Assembly: GCA_016214425.1 (NCBI GenBank) | Contig: JACRON010000174.1 | Span: 1 to 10,069 of the forward strand | DNA from: Nitrospirota bacterium | GTDB taxonomy: Bacteria > Nitrospirota > CAKKRA01 > 9FT-COMBO-42-15 | Direction: 5' to 3' | Length of the DNA stretch: 10,069 nucleotides | Shown here: positions 1 to 6,252 of the stretch, in pieces | Numbering within the stretch: position 1 is the first letter of the stretch | Layout of the letters: every line of letters begins with the position of its first letter | Notes under the pieces: model-generated | Seen by the model: only the letters and a program-made list of their open reading frames with translations | What the model was told of the DNA's origin: nothing | The model's database searches: none | Made by a program: the position numbers and the translations under genes

Positions 1-291
1 AGGTTTGACGGGCATCTGCCTAAGAATATAAAAGAGGAGAGGCTTTCACAGGTTCTGTTGCTTCAAACAGAGATTACAACAAGAAAGAATAAGGAGCATA
101 TTGGATTGACTGTTGGAGTCCTTGTTGAAGGTGTGAGCGAGGCAGACAAGAATCGTCTGACAGGCAGGACAACAACAAACAGGATTGTAAATTTTACAGG
201 CTCTTCCAAATTGGTTGGAAAACTTATTAATGTAAAGATTCTTAATGCAAATCTTTCAAACTTAGAAGGCGTTATTAGTAAGGATGAATAA
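1..291 (+). CDS. miaB: tRNA A37 methylthiotransferase MiaB, C-terminal part (5' end outside window)
   Basis: The reading frame is open from base 1 and closes at TAA 289-291, leaving the last 96 residues. MiaB is a radical-SAM enzyme that adds a 2-methylthio group to N6-isopentenyladenosine at tRNA position 37. The visible part is the end of the radical-SAM domain (KEERLSQVLLLQTEI, a typical linker helix) followed by the TRAM RNA-binding domain: GVLVEGVSEADKN, the GRTTTNRIVNF strand pair, and a final LVGKLINVKILNANLSNLEG. The GRT..NRIVNF form and the preceding linker fit MiaB better than MtaB or RimO, and mtaB is present separately downstream. The iron-sulfur cysteines would lie upstream of the window. 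The stop overlaps the next start by 8 bp, which suggests translational coupling. The family is secure; the MiaB subtype is likely. Confidence 0.88.
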   Translation, partial: RFDGHLPKNIKEERLSQVLLLQTEITTRKNKEHIGLTVGVLVEGVSEADKNRLTGRTTTNRIVNFTGSSKLVGKLINVKILNANLSNLEGVISKDE

Positions 292-664
292 GAAGGTCTT
301 ATACTGGTCTGCAACAATAGCCTATGCAGTATTAATTTTTTTACTTTCCTCTTTTTCAGGTGATAAGACAGAAAAGCTATATCTGTTTAAACACTCTGAT
401 AAACTTATACACCTCTTAGAATATGCAGTATTATGTTTTTTGTTGAGCAAGACACTCTCTTTTACATTAAAGGAAAGTGTTAGAAGATATACAGGATTAA
501 TAGCAATCGTTATTTCACTGCTTTATGCAATATCCGATGAATTTCACCAGTCCTTTGTCCCGGGCCGTTCTGCAGAGGTGTACGATGTATTTGCTGACGG
601 CATGGGAGCTGTGTTATCGCAGATTATCCTGTATATAAAAGAGGTAAAAGGTGATTTAAGATGA
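284..664 (+). CDS. VanZ-like family small membrane protein
   Basis: This is a 126-residue integral membrane protein with about four hydrophobic segments (roughly residues 5-22, 42-58, 69-84 and 103-119). It carries the VanZ-family signatures: SDKLIHLLEYAVL (residues 38-50), then SDEFHQSFVPGR (84-95) followed by E98 and D101/D105 in AEVYDVFADGMGA. VanZ of enterococci gives low-level teicoplanin resistance, but most stand-alone chromosomal members have no known role, so no resistance function is implied. The gene starts inside miaB and ends in a 4-bp ATGA overlap with mtaB, so it is embedded in a tRNA-modification operon. AAGG abuts the ATG, too close for a good ribosome-binding site, so coupling to miaB is likely. 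Family call is confident; function unknown. Confidence 0.85.
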   Translation: MNKKVLYWSATIAYAVLIFLLSSFSGDKTEKLYLFKHSDKLIHLLEYAVLCFLLSKTLSFTLKESVRRYTGLIAIVISLLYAISDEFHQSFVPGRSAEVYDVFADGMGAVLSQIILYIKEVKGDLR

Positions 665-1959
665 AGATAGCATTCTCAACACTCGGGTGCAAGATAAACC
701 AGTATGACTCTGCATTTATGAAGGAGTCATTAAAGGAGAGGTTTCAGATTGTCTCATTTGATGATATTGCAGATGTGTATGTAATAAATACCTGCACTGT
801 AACTGCAAAGAGCGACTATCAGTCAAGACAGCTTGTGAGAAGGGCTGTAAAAAAGAATGAAAAGGCAAAGATAATTGTTGCAGGATGTTATCCTCAGAGC
901 AATCCAGAGGCTTTCATGTCTATAGATGGCGTAGATATTATACTTGGCAATCAGGAAAAACTTGAACTTGAAAAATATCTGAAAGATACAAAGAAAGAGC
1001 AGGCGCCAAAGATTTATGTAAATAAAACTGCTGATGCCTTCTTTCATTCTGATATAAAGGTTTTTCTAAACAGGACAAGGGCTGTTTTAAAGGTTCAGGA
1101 TGGATGCAGCGCCTATTGCGCATTTTGCATTGTCCCTTATGTCCGCGGCAGGGCAAGAAGTGCTGATTCGGAATGGGTGATAAAACAGATTAATAATTTT
1201 GTTGATGCAAGGTACAAGGAGATTGTCCTGTCAGGTGTAAGCTTAGGGACCTATGGAAAAGACATCTCCCCTAAAAAATCTTTGTCATGGCTTGTTAAAG
1301 AAATACTTGAACATACAGAAATACAAAGGATACGGATAAGCTCTGTAGAGCCAGAGGATGTTACAGATGAATTGATTGACCTTGTTGCCTCAGAAGACAG
1401 GATATGCAAACACATGCACCTGCCATTGCAGAGCGGGGATGACAGGATTTTATCACGAATGAAAAGGCAGTATGATTCTGCATACTTTAAAGGACTTATT
1501 TTAAAGATTAAGGAAAAGATGCCAGATATTGGTCTTGGCACAGATGTAATAGTTGGCCTGCCAGGTGAGGATGATACCGCCTATGAAAATAGTGTTAAGA
1601 TGATACAAGAGCTTCCATTTACTTATTTACATGTATTTTCATATTCCCTGCGTCGCGGCACAGAGGCATTTAATTTTAAAGAACAGGTTCAAGAATTAGT
1701 AAAAAAGGAGCGCAGTAAAAGGCTGATTGAAATAGGCAAAAACAAGTCAATGCTATTCAGAAAAAGTTATATTAGCAAAACTGTTGATGCCTTAATTGAA
1801 AGCGAAAAGGACAAAAAGACAGGAATGCTCAAGGGGCTTACAGGAAATTATATAAAAATTTTAGTAAAAGAAGATAAGGAAGGTTTAAGGAACAAGATTG
1901 TTCCTGTAAGGATTTTAGAATTTGATAAGACTAATCACTTAATAGGAGAGGTTAGTTAA
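661..1959 (+). CDS. mtaB: tRNA t6A37 methylthiotransferase MtaB
   Basis: This 432-residue protein has the length and domain order of MtaB, which converts t6A to ms2t6A at tRNA position 37. The N-terminal MTTase domain starts with STLGCKINQYDS and carries the three auxiliary-cluster cysteines C10, C45 (NTCTV) and C76 (AGCYPQ). The radical-SAM motif CSAYCAFC supplies C149, C153 and C156 for the SAM-binding [4Fe-4S] cluster, followed by IVPYVRGRARS. LPLQSGDDRIL and GTDVIVGLPGE are further conserved blocks. The C-terminus (about 370-432) is a TRAM-like domain containing GLTGNYIKI, typical of MtaB rather than MiaB. The ATG overlaps the VanZ-gene stop by 4 bp, with AAGGTGA at 648-654 as a well-spaced Shine-Dalgarno sequence. 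All key residues are present. Confidence 0.94.
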   Translation: MKIAFSTLGCKINQYDSAFMKESLKERFQIVSFDDIADVYVINTCTVTAKSDYQSRQLVRRAVKKNEKAKIIVAGCYPQSNPEAFMSIDGVDIILGNQEKLELEKYLKDTKKEQAPKIYVNKTADAFFHSDIKVFLNRTRAVLKVQDGCSAYCAFCIVPYVRGRARSADSEWVIKQINNFVDARYKEIVLSGVSLGTYGKDISPKKSLSWLVKEILEHTEIQRIRISSVEPEDVTDELIDLVASEDRICKHMHLPLQSGDDRILSRMKRQYDSAYFKGLILKIKEKMPDIGLGTDVIVGLPGEDDTAYENSVKMIQELPFTYLHVFSYSLRRGTEAFNFKEQVQELVKKERSKRLIEIGKNKSMLFRKSYISKTVDALIESEKDKKTGMLKGLTGNYIKILVKEDKEGLRNKIVPVRILEFDKTNHLIGEVS

Positions 1960-1993
1960 AAATTACTCTTAGATAAAATTTTAAAGGGGCTTT

Positions 1994-2740
1994 ATGCCAA
2001 AGGACTTTCAAAAATACCTACGCCTTTCCGCAATGCCGACACCCTTCTGCCCAGGGTGCGGTCATGGGATATTGATGACTGCAATACTCCATTCCATTAA
2101 CGAGGCAGAGATGGATATTAACAATATGGTTTTTGTCTCAGGCATTGGATGTGCAGGCTGGATACCGAGCCCTCATTTTAATGCAGATACACTCCACACA
2201 ACACACGGCAGGCCGATAGCCTTTGCAGCAGGCGTTAAGCTTGCAAATCCAAAATTAAAGGTTGTTGTAATATCAGGCGACGGCGATTTGGCATCAATAG
2301 GAGGCAATCACCTTATTCATGCTGCAAGAAGGGATATGCCTATAACTGTTATATGTGCAAATAACAGTATCTATGGCATGACAGGGGGGCAGGCGTCATC
2401 CACAACACCATTAAGTGCAATCAGCAAGACTACACCTGCTGGAAATAAAGAGAAGCCATTTGATTTATGCAGGTTGGTTATTGGCGCAGGTGCAACCTAT
2501 GCTGCAAGATTTCCTGTCGTTCCATTAAAGCCATTGGTTAAATCCATAATCAATGCATTAAATCATGAAGGCTTCTCCTTTATTGATGTGCTTTCACCAT
2601 GCCCAACATATTTTGGAAGGATGAATAAAATGAAGAGGCCTGTTGATATGTTTGATGATTTGAAAAAAAGGTGCAAGAGGTTCAAAAAGGGCGAGAAGGT
2701 TGCAGAAGGGCAAATAGCTATTGGGGAGTTTGTTGGGTAA
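1994..2740 (+). CDS. korB: 2-oxoacid:ferredoxin oxidoreductase, beta (TPP-binding) subunit
   Basis: This 248-residue protein is the catalytic beta subunit of a 2-oxoacid:ferredoxin oxidoreductase (2-oxoglutarate-type KorB by resemblance), which oxidatively decarboxylates a 2-oxoacid with CoA and passes electrons to ferredoxin. Visible features are FCPGCGHG (C19, C22), GIGCAGW (C53) and SPCPTYFGR (C203), which together supply the four cysteines expected for one [4Fe-4S] cluster. TTHGRPIAFAAG, the TPP/Mg motif GDGDLASIGGNH (from G95) and NNSIYGMTGGQ (N123-Q133) are also present. The start has AAAGGGG at 1983-1989. A damaged gamma-subunit gene follows with an 8-bp overlap, but the gene upstream is mtaB, not the usual korA. 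The alpha subunit must be elsewhere or lost. Substrate assignment (2-oxoglutarate versus another oxoacid) is inference. Confidence 0.92.
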   Translation: MPKDFQKYLRLSAMPTPFCPGCGHGILMTAILHSINEAEMDINNMVFVSGIGCAGWIPSPHFNADTLHTTHGRPIAFAAGVKLANPKLKVVVISGDGDLASIGGNHLIHAARRDMPITVICANNSIYGMTGGQASSTTPLSAISKTTPAGNKEKPFDLCRLVIGAGATYAARFPVVPLKPLVKSIINALNHEGFSFIDVLSPCPTYFGRMNKMKRPVDMFDDLKKRCKRFKKGEKVAEGQIAIGEFVG

Positions 2741-3154
2741 AGAGGCAATAGAAATCAGGATAGCAGGCATCGGCGGACAGGGCATAATCCAGACCGGCAC
2801 AATACTTTCTCTTGCTGGCATGTATGACGGCAAAAATGTCAGCCAGGCATCAACATACGGGCCTGAGTCCAGAGGCACACCGAGCAAGACAGATGTGATA
2901 ATTTCTGATTCAGATATTGACAGATTAAGATTGAAAAGGCAGATAATAATTCTTTTGCCATTCCTGCATCAGGGCTTGCTGCAAAGGAGTTGAATAATCC
3001 TTTAATGGCAGGTATAATCATGTTGTCAGCAGTAATTAAGAAGACAGGTATTGTTTCCATTGACTCATTCAAAAAGGCGATAAGAGAAAGTGTGCCAGAG
3101 GAGTATGTTTCTGCTAATGTGAAGGCAGTGGAGAGAGGGGCTTCATTAGCATAA
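2733..3154 (+). pseudogene. korG: 2-oxoacid:ferredoxin oxidoreductase gamma subunit, frameshifted and internally shortened
   Basis: The 5' part reads EIRIAGIGGQGIIQTG, then STYGPESRGTPSKTDVIISDSDID, the hallmark gamma-subunit blocks. A TTG start at 2733 is preceded by GGGGAG at 2722-2727 and overlaps korB; TTG 2721 or 2730 are alternatives. The initial frame stops at TGA 2991-2993. Near 2921-2926 homology moves to the frame one base earlier: KIEKAD (2927-2944) matches the family's '..YPK(V/I)EKAD' strand, with five bases where two codons are expected, as if one base were lost. That frame runs on as NNSFAIPASGLAAKEL through VPEEYVSANVKAVERG to TAA 3152-3154. Between KAD and the AIPA block roughly 45-50 residues usual in the family are absent. 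The coding potential is about 132-138 residues against about 180 normally. The gene is most likely non-functional unless the sequence is in error. Confidence 0.8.
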
Positions 3155-3155
3155 T

Positions 3156-3191
3156 CCCCTCTCCCTTGATGGGAGAGGGATAGGGTGAGGG
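3156..3191 (+). repeat. GC-rich palindromic repeat, copy 1
   Basis: CCCTCTCCC (3157-3165) and GGGAGAGGG (3171-3179) form a perfect 9-bp stem with a 5-base loop, followed by an ATAGGGTGAGGG tail. It begins directly after the korG stop and ends 29 bp before the aminotransferase ATG. A second copy in the same orientation lies at 4562-4596. The composition differs sharply from the AT-rich surroundings. Elements of this CCCTCTCCC/GGGAGAGGG type recur as dispersed intergenic repeats in many environmental bacterial genomes (general knowledge). There is no T-tract after the stem, so a classical intrinsic terminator is not supported. Confidence 0.8.
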
Positions 3192-3220
3192 TGAAAAGGG
3201 ATTGTAGAAAGGATTGGACT

Positions 3221-4543
3221 ATGCCCAAAAAAGAAATCAAAAAACTACCAGGTCCAAAGGCAAAGGCAATAATTGAAAAGGACAAAAAATATGTCTCTCC
3301 ATCCTATACACGAGGCTATCCACTTGTAGCAGTAGATGGAAAGGGTGCAATAATTACAGACCCTGACGGCAACAGGTTTCTTGATTTTACATCAGGCATT
3401 GCTGTCTGCTCAACAGGGCACTGCCATCCAAAGATAATAAAAGCAATAACAGAGCAGGCAAAAAAACTGATTCACATGTCAGGCACAGACTTTTATTATC
3501 CTGTTCAGGCAGAGCTTGCAGAGAGGCTTGTTAAATTATTCAAAGGAAATAAACCAAGAAAGGTCTTTTTTGGCAATTCAGGCGCAGAGGCAATAGAGGC
3601 TGCGTTCAAGCTATCAAGATTTCATTCAAAGAGGCAGATGGTGATTGCTTTTTATGGCGCTTTTCACGGCAGAACAATGGGCGCTTTATCATTAACTGCA
3701 AGCAAGTCTATTCAGCGCAAATACTATTCGCCATTAGTTCCAGGTGTTATCCATATTCCTTATGCCTACTGCTACAGATGTCCTTACAATCTTATTTATG
3801 GCGAATGTGATATTGAATGTGTAAGCTGGATTGAGGAGGTTATATTCAGAAGAAGCATACCAGCAGAAGAAGTAGCAGCCATATTTGTTGAACCGATTCA
3901 GGGCGAGGGAGGATATATTGTTCCGCCGCCAGAGTTTCATACAAGACTTTTCAGGATTGCACAGTCTTACGGCATACTTTATGTTGCAGATGAAGTTCAA
4001 ACAGGAATTGGCAGAACAGGCAGGATGTTTGCAATGGAGCATTTTGATATTGTGCCTGATATTATTTGCCTTGCAAAGGGGATTGCATCAGGCATGCCGA
4101 TTTCTGCAATGATTGCCTATTCTGATATAATGGACTGGGTTCCGGGCTCTCATGCAAGCACATTTGGGGGCAATCCTGTTGCCTGTGCAGCAGCGCTCGC
4201 AACACTTGATTTGGTGGAAAAGAGCCTTATGAACAATGCCCGTGTTGTAGGCGATTATCTGATTTCTGAATTAAAGAAGATGCAGAGGAGATATGAGGTT
4301 ATCGGCGATGTACGTGGTAAAGGCTTAATGATAGGCGTTGAACTCGTTAAAGACAGGGAGACAAAGACTATGGCAATTAAGGAGAGGGATTTTTTTGTTA
4401 AGAAGGCATTTGAAAGAGGGCTGCTATTGCTCGGCTGCGGCTCTAATTCTATCCGTCTTGCGCCGCCATTGATAATAACAAAGGCAGATGCAAACAGGGC
4501 GCTGGCAATAATTGAAGAGGTTTTAGAAGAGATAGGCGGGTAA
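3221..4543 (+). CDS. class III PLP-dependent aminotransferase (acetylornithine/4-aminobutyrate aminotransferase-like)
   Basis: This 440-residue fold-type I PLP enzyme moves amino groups, in most relatives from the omega-amine of ornithine-, GABA- or lysine-like substrates. Visible features are FTSGIAVCSTGHCHP, the phosphate-binding GNSGAEA (118-124), FHGRTMGALSLT (from 148, H149 stacking on PLP), EPIQGEGGY, D257 in VADEVQTGIGRTG (pairs with the pyridine nitrogen), K286 in LAKGIASGMP (Schiff-base lysine) and TFGGNPVACAAA. A segment at 184-200 holds four cysteines (CYRC...GECDIEC), a feature of an archaeal-type subgroup that includes broad-specificity aminotransferases and racemases. Substrate therefore cannot be fixed. 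ATG 3221 is chosen for AAAGGA at 3208-3213; an in-frame GTG at 3185 lies inside the repeat. The gene is bracketed by two copies of that repeat. Confidence 0.9.
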   Translation: MPKKEIKKLPGPKAKAIIEKDKKYVSPSYTRGYPLVAVDGKGAIITDPDGNRFLDFTSGIAVCSTGHCHPKIIKAITEQAKKLIHMSGTDFYYPVQAELAERLVKLFKGNKPRKVFFGNSGAEAIEAAFKLSRFHSKRQMVIAFYGAFHGRTMGALSLTASKSIQRKYYSPLVPGVIHIPYAYCYRCPYNLIYGECDIECVSWIEEVIFRRSIPAEEVAAIFVEPIQGEGGYIVPPPEFHTRLFRIAQSYGILYVADEVQTGIGRTGRMFAMEHFDIVPDIICLAKGIASGMPISAMIAYSDIMDWVPGSHASTFGGNPVACAAALATLDLVEKSLMNNARVVGDYLISELKKMQRRYEVIGDVRGKGLMIGVELVKDRETKTMAIKERDFFVKKAFERGLLLLGCGSNSIRLAPPLIITKADANRALAIIEEVLEEIGG

Positions 4544-4561
4544 TTGCTTAATTTATTCCCA

Positions 4562-4596
4562 CCCTCTCCCCTTGCGGGAGAGGGAAGGGAGAGGGG
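4562..4596 (+). repeat. GC-rich palindromic repeat, copy 2, supplying the next gene's ribosome-binding site
   Basis: CCCTCTCCC (4562-4570) and GGGAGAGGG (4576-4584) form the same perfect 9-bp stem as copy 1, again with a 5-base loop, followed by AA and GGGAGAGGGG (4587-4596). Both copies have the purine-rich tail on the right, so they are direct repeats about 1.4 kb apart with the aminotransferase gene between them. The tail ends 8 bases before ATG 4605 and is the only purine-rich Shine-Dalgarno candidate for the following gene. The stem could therefore affect access to that site (inference). Confidence 0.8.
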
Positions 4597-4604
4597 AAAA
4601 TGCT

Positions 4605-5024
4605 ATGGAGATTAAAACAGTAAAGATTGACATATCTGAAGGCTGCAATATAATCCTCGGCCAGACGCATTTTATAAAAACAGCAGAAGATTTATACGAG
4701 ATAATAGCAACCACTGTCCCGCAGGCTAAATTCGGCATTGGTTTTACAGAGGCATCTGGTCCATGCCTAATCAGGACAGAGGGAAATGATAATGAGCTTA
4801 TAAATACTTGTGTCAAAAATCTTCAGGCAATAGGCGCTGGTCATGTGTTCTGCATATTAATCAAAAATGCCTATCCGATAAACATATTGACTCAGATAAA
4901 AAACTGCCCAGAGGTATGCAGAATTTATTGTGCAACAGCCAATCCTCTTGAGGTCATTGTTGCCTCAACAGAGCAGGGAAATGGCATCATGGGAAAAAGA
5001 AGAAGAATTAAAAAAAGGTCATAA
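4605..5024 (+). CDS. adenosine-specific kinase family protein (DUF355) with aberrant C-terminus
   Basis: The 139 residues match the small adenosine-specific kinase family (Adenosine_kin, formerly DUF355), mostly described from archaea and some thermophilic or anaerobic bacteria. The conserved run is visible from the start: MEIKTVKIDI, CNIILGQTHFIKTAEDLYE, PQAKFGIGFTEASGPCLIR, AIGAGHVFCILIKNAYPIN and CRIYCATANPLEVIVASTEQGNGIMG. After GIMG the family usually continues with a V(V/I)DG-type segment and a charged tail to roughly 160 residues. Here it turns into KRRRIKKRS and stops. Another frame over the same bases reads EKEEELKKGHK, which resembles the missing charged tail, so a small deletion with frameshift near 4990 is plausible. 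ATG 4605 is chosen because upstream in-frame codons lie in the repeat. The biochemical role rests on family knowledge. Confidence 0.82.
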   Translation: MEIKTVKIDISEGCNIILGQTHFIKTAEDLYEIIATTVPQAKFGIGFTEASGPCLIRTEGNDNELINTCVKNLQAIGAGHVFCILIKNAYPINILTQIKNCPEVCRIYCATANPLEVIVASTEQGNGIMGKRRRIKKRS

Positions 5025-5091
5025 ATTAATAGTTATTTGAAAGAAGAAAACAGCAACCTCATTAATTTTTCAGTAGTTAAAGAAAAAGCAA

Positions 5092-5100
5092 TGATATAAT
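5092..5100 (+). promoter_or_regulatory. extended -10 promoter element
   Basis: TGATATAAT is a perfect TGn-TATAAT extended -10 element, 52 bp upstream of ATG 5152. No good TTGACA lies 16-18 bp upstream, which an extended -10 can tolerate. It sits in the 127-bp gap after the adenosine-specific kinase gene and would start transcription of the 5152-7455 block separately. The region is AT-rich, so a chance match is possible. Confidence 0.45.
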
Positions 5101-5151
5101 ATATTTGTGATAAAAGGAAATTAATGTAGCAAGGATAAGGAAAGGAGGAAG

Positions 5152-5766
5152 ATGGTGGAGTGGATAGAGGTGATAAAGGAGGTCATAAGCAATTTTTATG
5201 TTTTAGTGATTTTTTTAATAATAGTTGGGTTTTGCTTAATTGTGGGAGTAATACCACTACACAAAAATATTGTCCTCCATCCCATTCCCGAGTGGGCCAA
5301 ATTTAAAAGTAAGGTGGGAGGCATAATTTTAATTATTCTTTGTGTTATTGGTATTGGCATTGGCATTATTTTTTTCTTGCAAAAACCTTTTGAAGTAAAA
5401 ATTACCACTCCAAAAAAAGGAGATGAGGTTTCAAAGTCTATTAAGATGTATGGTACTTTTTCAGGAAAGTTACCAGAAAGACACTATTTATGGGTAGTTG
5501 TAAATCCCGAACCGAGTCCTAATGAATGGTGGCCACAAGGGCGAATTGATAGTTCAATAGGAGATTGGGAAGCGCCAGTTTCGCTTGGTAGAGAAAAAGA
5601 AGATATAGGCGCAAAATATACGATTGCTATTATTATGGTGGATGAGAAGGATGACCGATATTTTGAGGACTACCAAGAAAAAGCAAAAAAGACAAGTAGT
5701 TGGCCTGGTATACCACTTCCTGGTAGTAAAATACATATCGATAAAATTACAGTGAAAAGGAAGTAA
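5152..5766 (+). CDS. two-TM membrane protein with soluble C-terminal domain, function unknown
   Basis: I do not recognise a named family for this 204-residue protein. Two strongly hydrophobic helices are visible at about 13-34 (NFYVLVIFLIIVGFCLIVGVI) and 55-77 (VGGIILIILCVIGIGIGIIFFL), separated by a short polar loop. The remaining about 125 residues are soluble and look beta-rich: VKITTPKKGDEV, MYGTFSGKLPERHYLWVVVNPEP, WWPQG (126-130), GDWEAPVSLGREKEDIGAKYTIAIIMV. The GDW / sLG / diGakYtIaiimvd pattern resembles a beta-sandwich module I associate with membrane-anchored proteins next to signalling or effector ATPases, but that link is weak. AAAGGAGG at 5141-5148 is a strong Shine-Dalgarno sequence; it is close to ATG 5152, so GTG 5155 is an alternative start. 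There is no cleavable signal peptide; the first helix is probably an anchor. Confidence 0.75.
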   Translation: MVEWIEVIKEVISNFYVLVIFLIIVGFCLIVGVIPLHKNIVLHPIPEWAKFKSKVGGIILIILCVIGIGIGIIFFLQKPFEVKITTPKKGDEVSKSIKMYGTFSGKLPERHYLWVVVNPEPSPNEWWPQGRIDSSIGDWEAPVSLGREKEDIGAKYTIAIIMVDEKDDRYFEDYQEKAKKTSSWPGIPLPGSKIHIDKITVKRK

Positions 5767-5818
5767 ATAAGGATAATTTTTAGTGGCAGTTCGTTTATAA
5801 TTGCCAAAAGGGATTACA

Positions 5819-6130
5819 ATGTTCTATGATATTGTTGATGCAAGGTATATTAAAGATTATAAAATAGAGCTTACCTTTGAAAACGGCAAAAAGGGGATTG
5901 TTGATTTTCGGGGATATATAAATAAGGGAGGATTTTTTAGCCGCTTTTCTGATATTGAATATTTTAAACAATTTTATATTAATAAAGAGCTCGGTGTCTT
6001 ATGCTGGCATGATGAGGTTGACATTGCTCCCGAAACGCTCTATAGTGAGGCCACAGGAGAACCCTTGCCTGTTTGGATGACACAAGAGGAGCAAAAAGAA
6101 GGGACAGTAAAAGCACGATTAATGGTTTAA
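5819..6130 (+). CDS. DUF2442 family protein
   Basis: This is a 103-residue protein of the DUF2442 family. The family pattern is clear: DARYIKDYKIELTFENGKKGIVDFRGYI at the start, then GGFFSRFSDIEYFKQFYINKELGVLCWHDEVDIAPETLYSEATGEPLP. DUF2442 proteins are small, have no established biochemical activity, and often sit beside DUF4160 proteins in gene pairs with toxin-antitoxin-like organisation. No DUF4160 gene is visible here. ATG 5819 is preferred because AAAAGGGA at 5805-5812 is well spaced; the frame also opens at TTG 5801. It lies 52 bp after the two-TM protein gene and could share its transcript. Its last base overlaps a possible small ORF. Confidence 0.8.
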   Translation: MFYDIVDARYIKDYKIELTFENGKKGIVDFRGYINKGGFFSRFSDIEYFKQFYINKELGVLCWHDEVDIAPETLYSEATGEPLPVWMTQEEQKEGTVKARLMV

Positions 6131-6228
6131 TGAGCCTGCTATCCTTAAATAAAATTAGTCAAACAAACCAGGAAATAGAAGATTTTATAAAAAGAATTAT
6201 TAGAATTACTTGCTATCATAAAGATTAA
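6130..6228 (+). CDS. possible small ORF of 32 residues, unsupported
   Basis: An ATG overlaps the TAA of the DUF2442 gene by one base (TAATG, a common coupling arrangement) and opens a 32-residue frame ending at TAA 6228. The peptide contains a short amphipathic stretch, NQEIEDFIKRIIRI. No homology is recognised and there is no independent Shine-Dalgarno sequence beyond the end of the preceding gene. It could be a coupled small protein, the stump of a lost partner gene, or chance. Confidence 0.2.
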   Translation: MSLLSLNKISQTNQEIEDFIKRIIRITCYHKD

Positions 6229-6252
6229 ATTTGAGGAAAGGTGGTAAAGAAA

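Noticed and set aside
3156..3191. Repeat copy 1 as a rho-independent terminator
   Set aside because: The stem is strong but is followed by a G/A-rich tail, not a T-tract; the same applies to copy 2.
3185..3220. Upstream GTG start for the aminotransferase
   Set aside because: It lies inside the palindromic repeat and adds 12 non-conserved residues; ATG 3221 has a well-placed AAAGGA.
2594..3285. Minus-strand open frames across the korB-korG region
   Set aside because: They are antisense shadows of recognisable + strand proteins, lack family features, and one crosses the GC-rich repeat. Other antisense frames in the window were rejected for the same reasons.
4572..4604. Longer N-terminus (MREREGRGENA) for the adenosine-specific kinase
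   Set aside because: The extra residues are a translation of the repeat; conserved family sequence begins at MEIKTVKI (ATG 4605).
5801..5818. TTG start for the DUF2442 gene
   Set aside because: The added residues are not family-like, and ATG 5819 has AAAAGGGA at proper distance. The TATAAT at 5796-5801 was also noted as a -10, but has no matching -35.
6211..6219. TGCTATCAT as an extended -10 for the AAA ATPase gene
   Set aside because: It has one mismatch in a very AT-rich stretch, no -35, and leaves only about 26 bases before the Shine-Dalgarno/start region; too weak to list as a feature.
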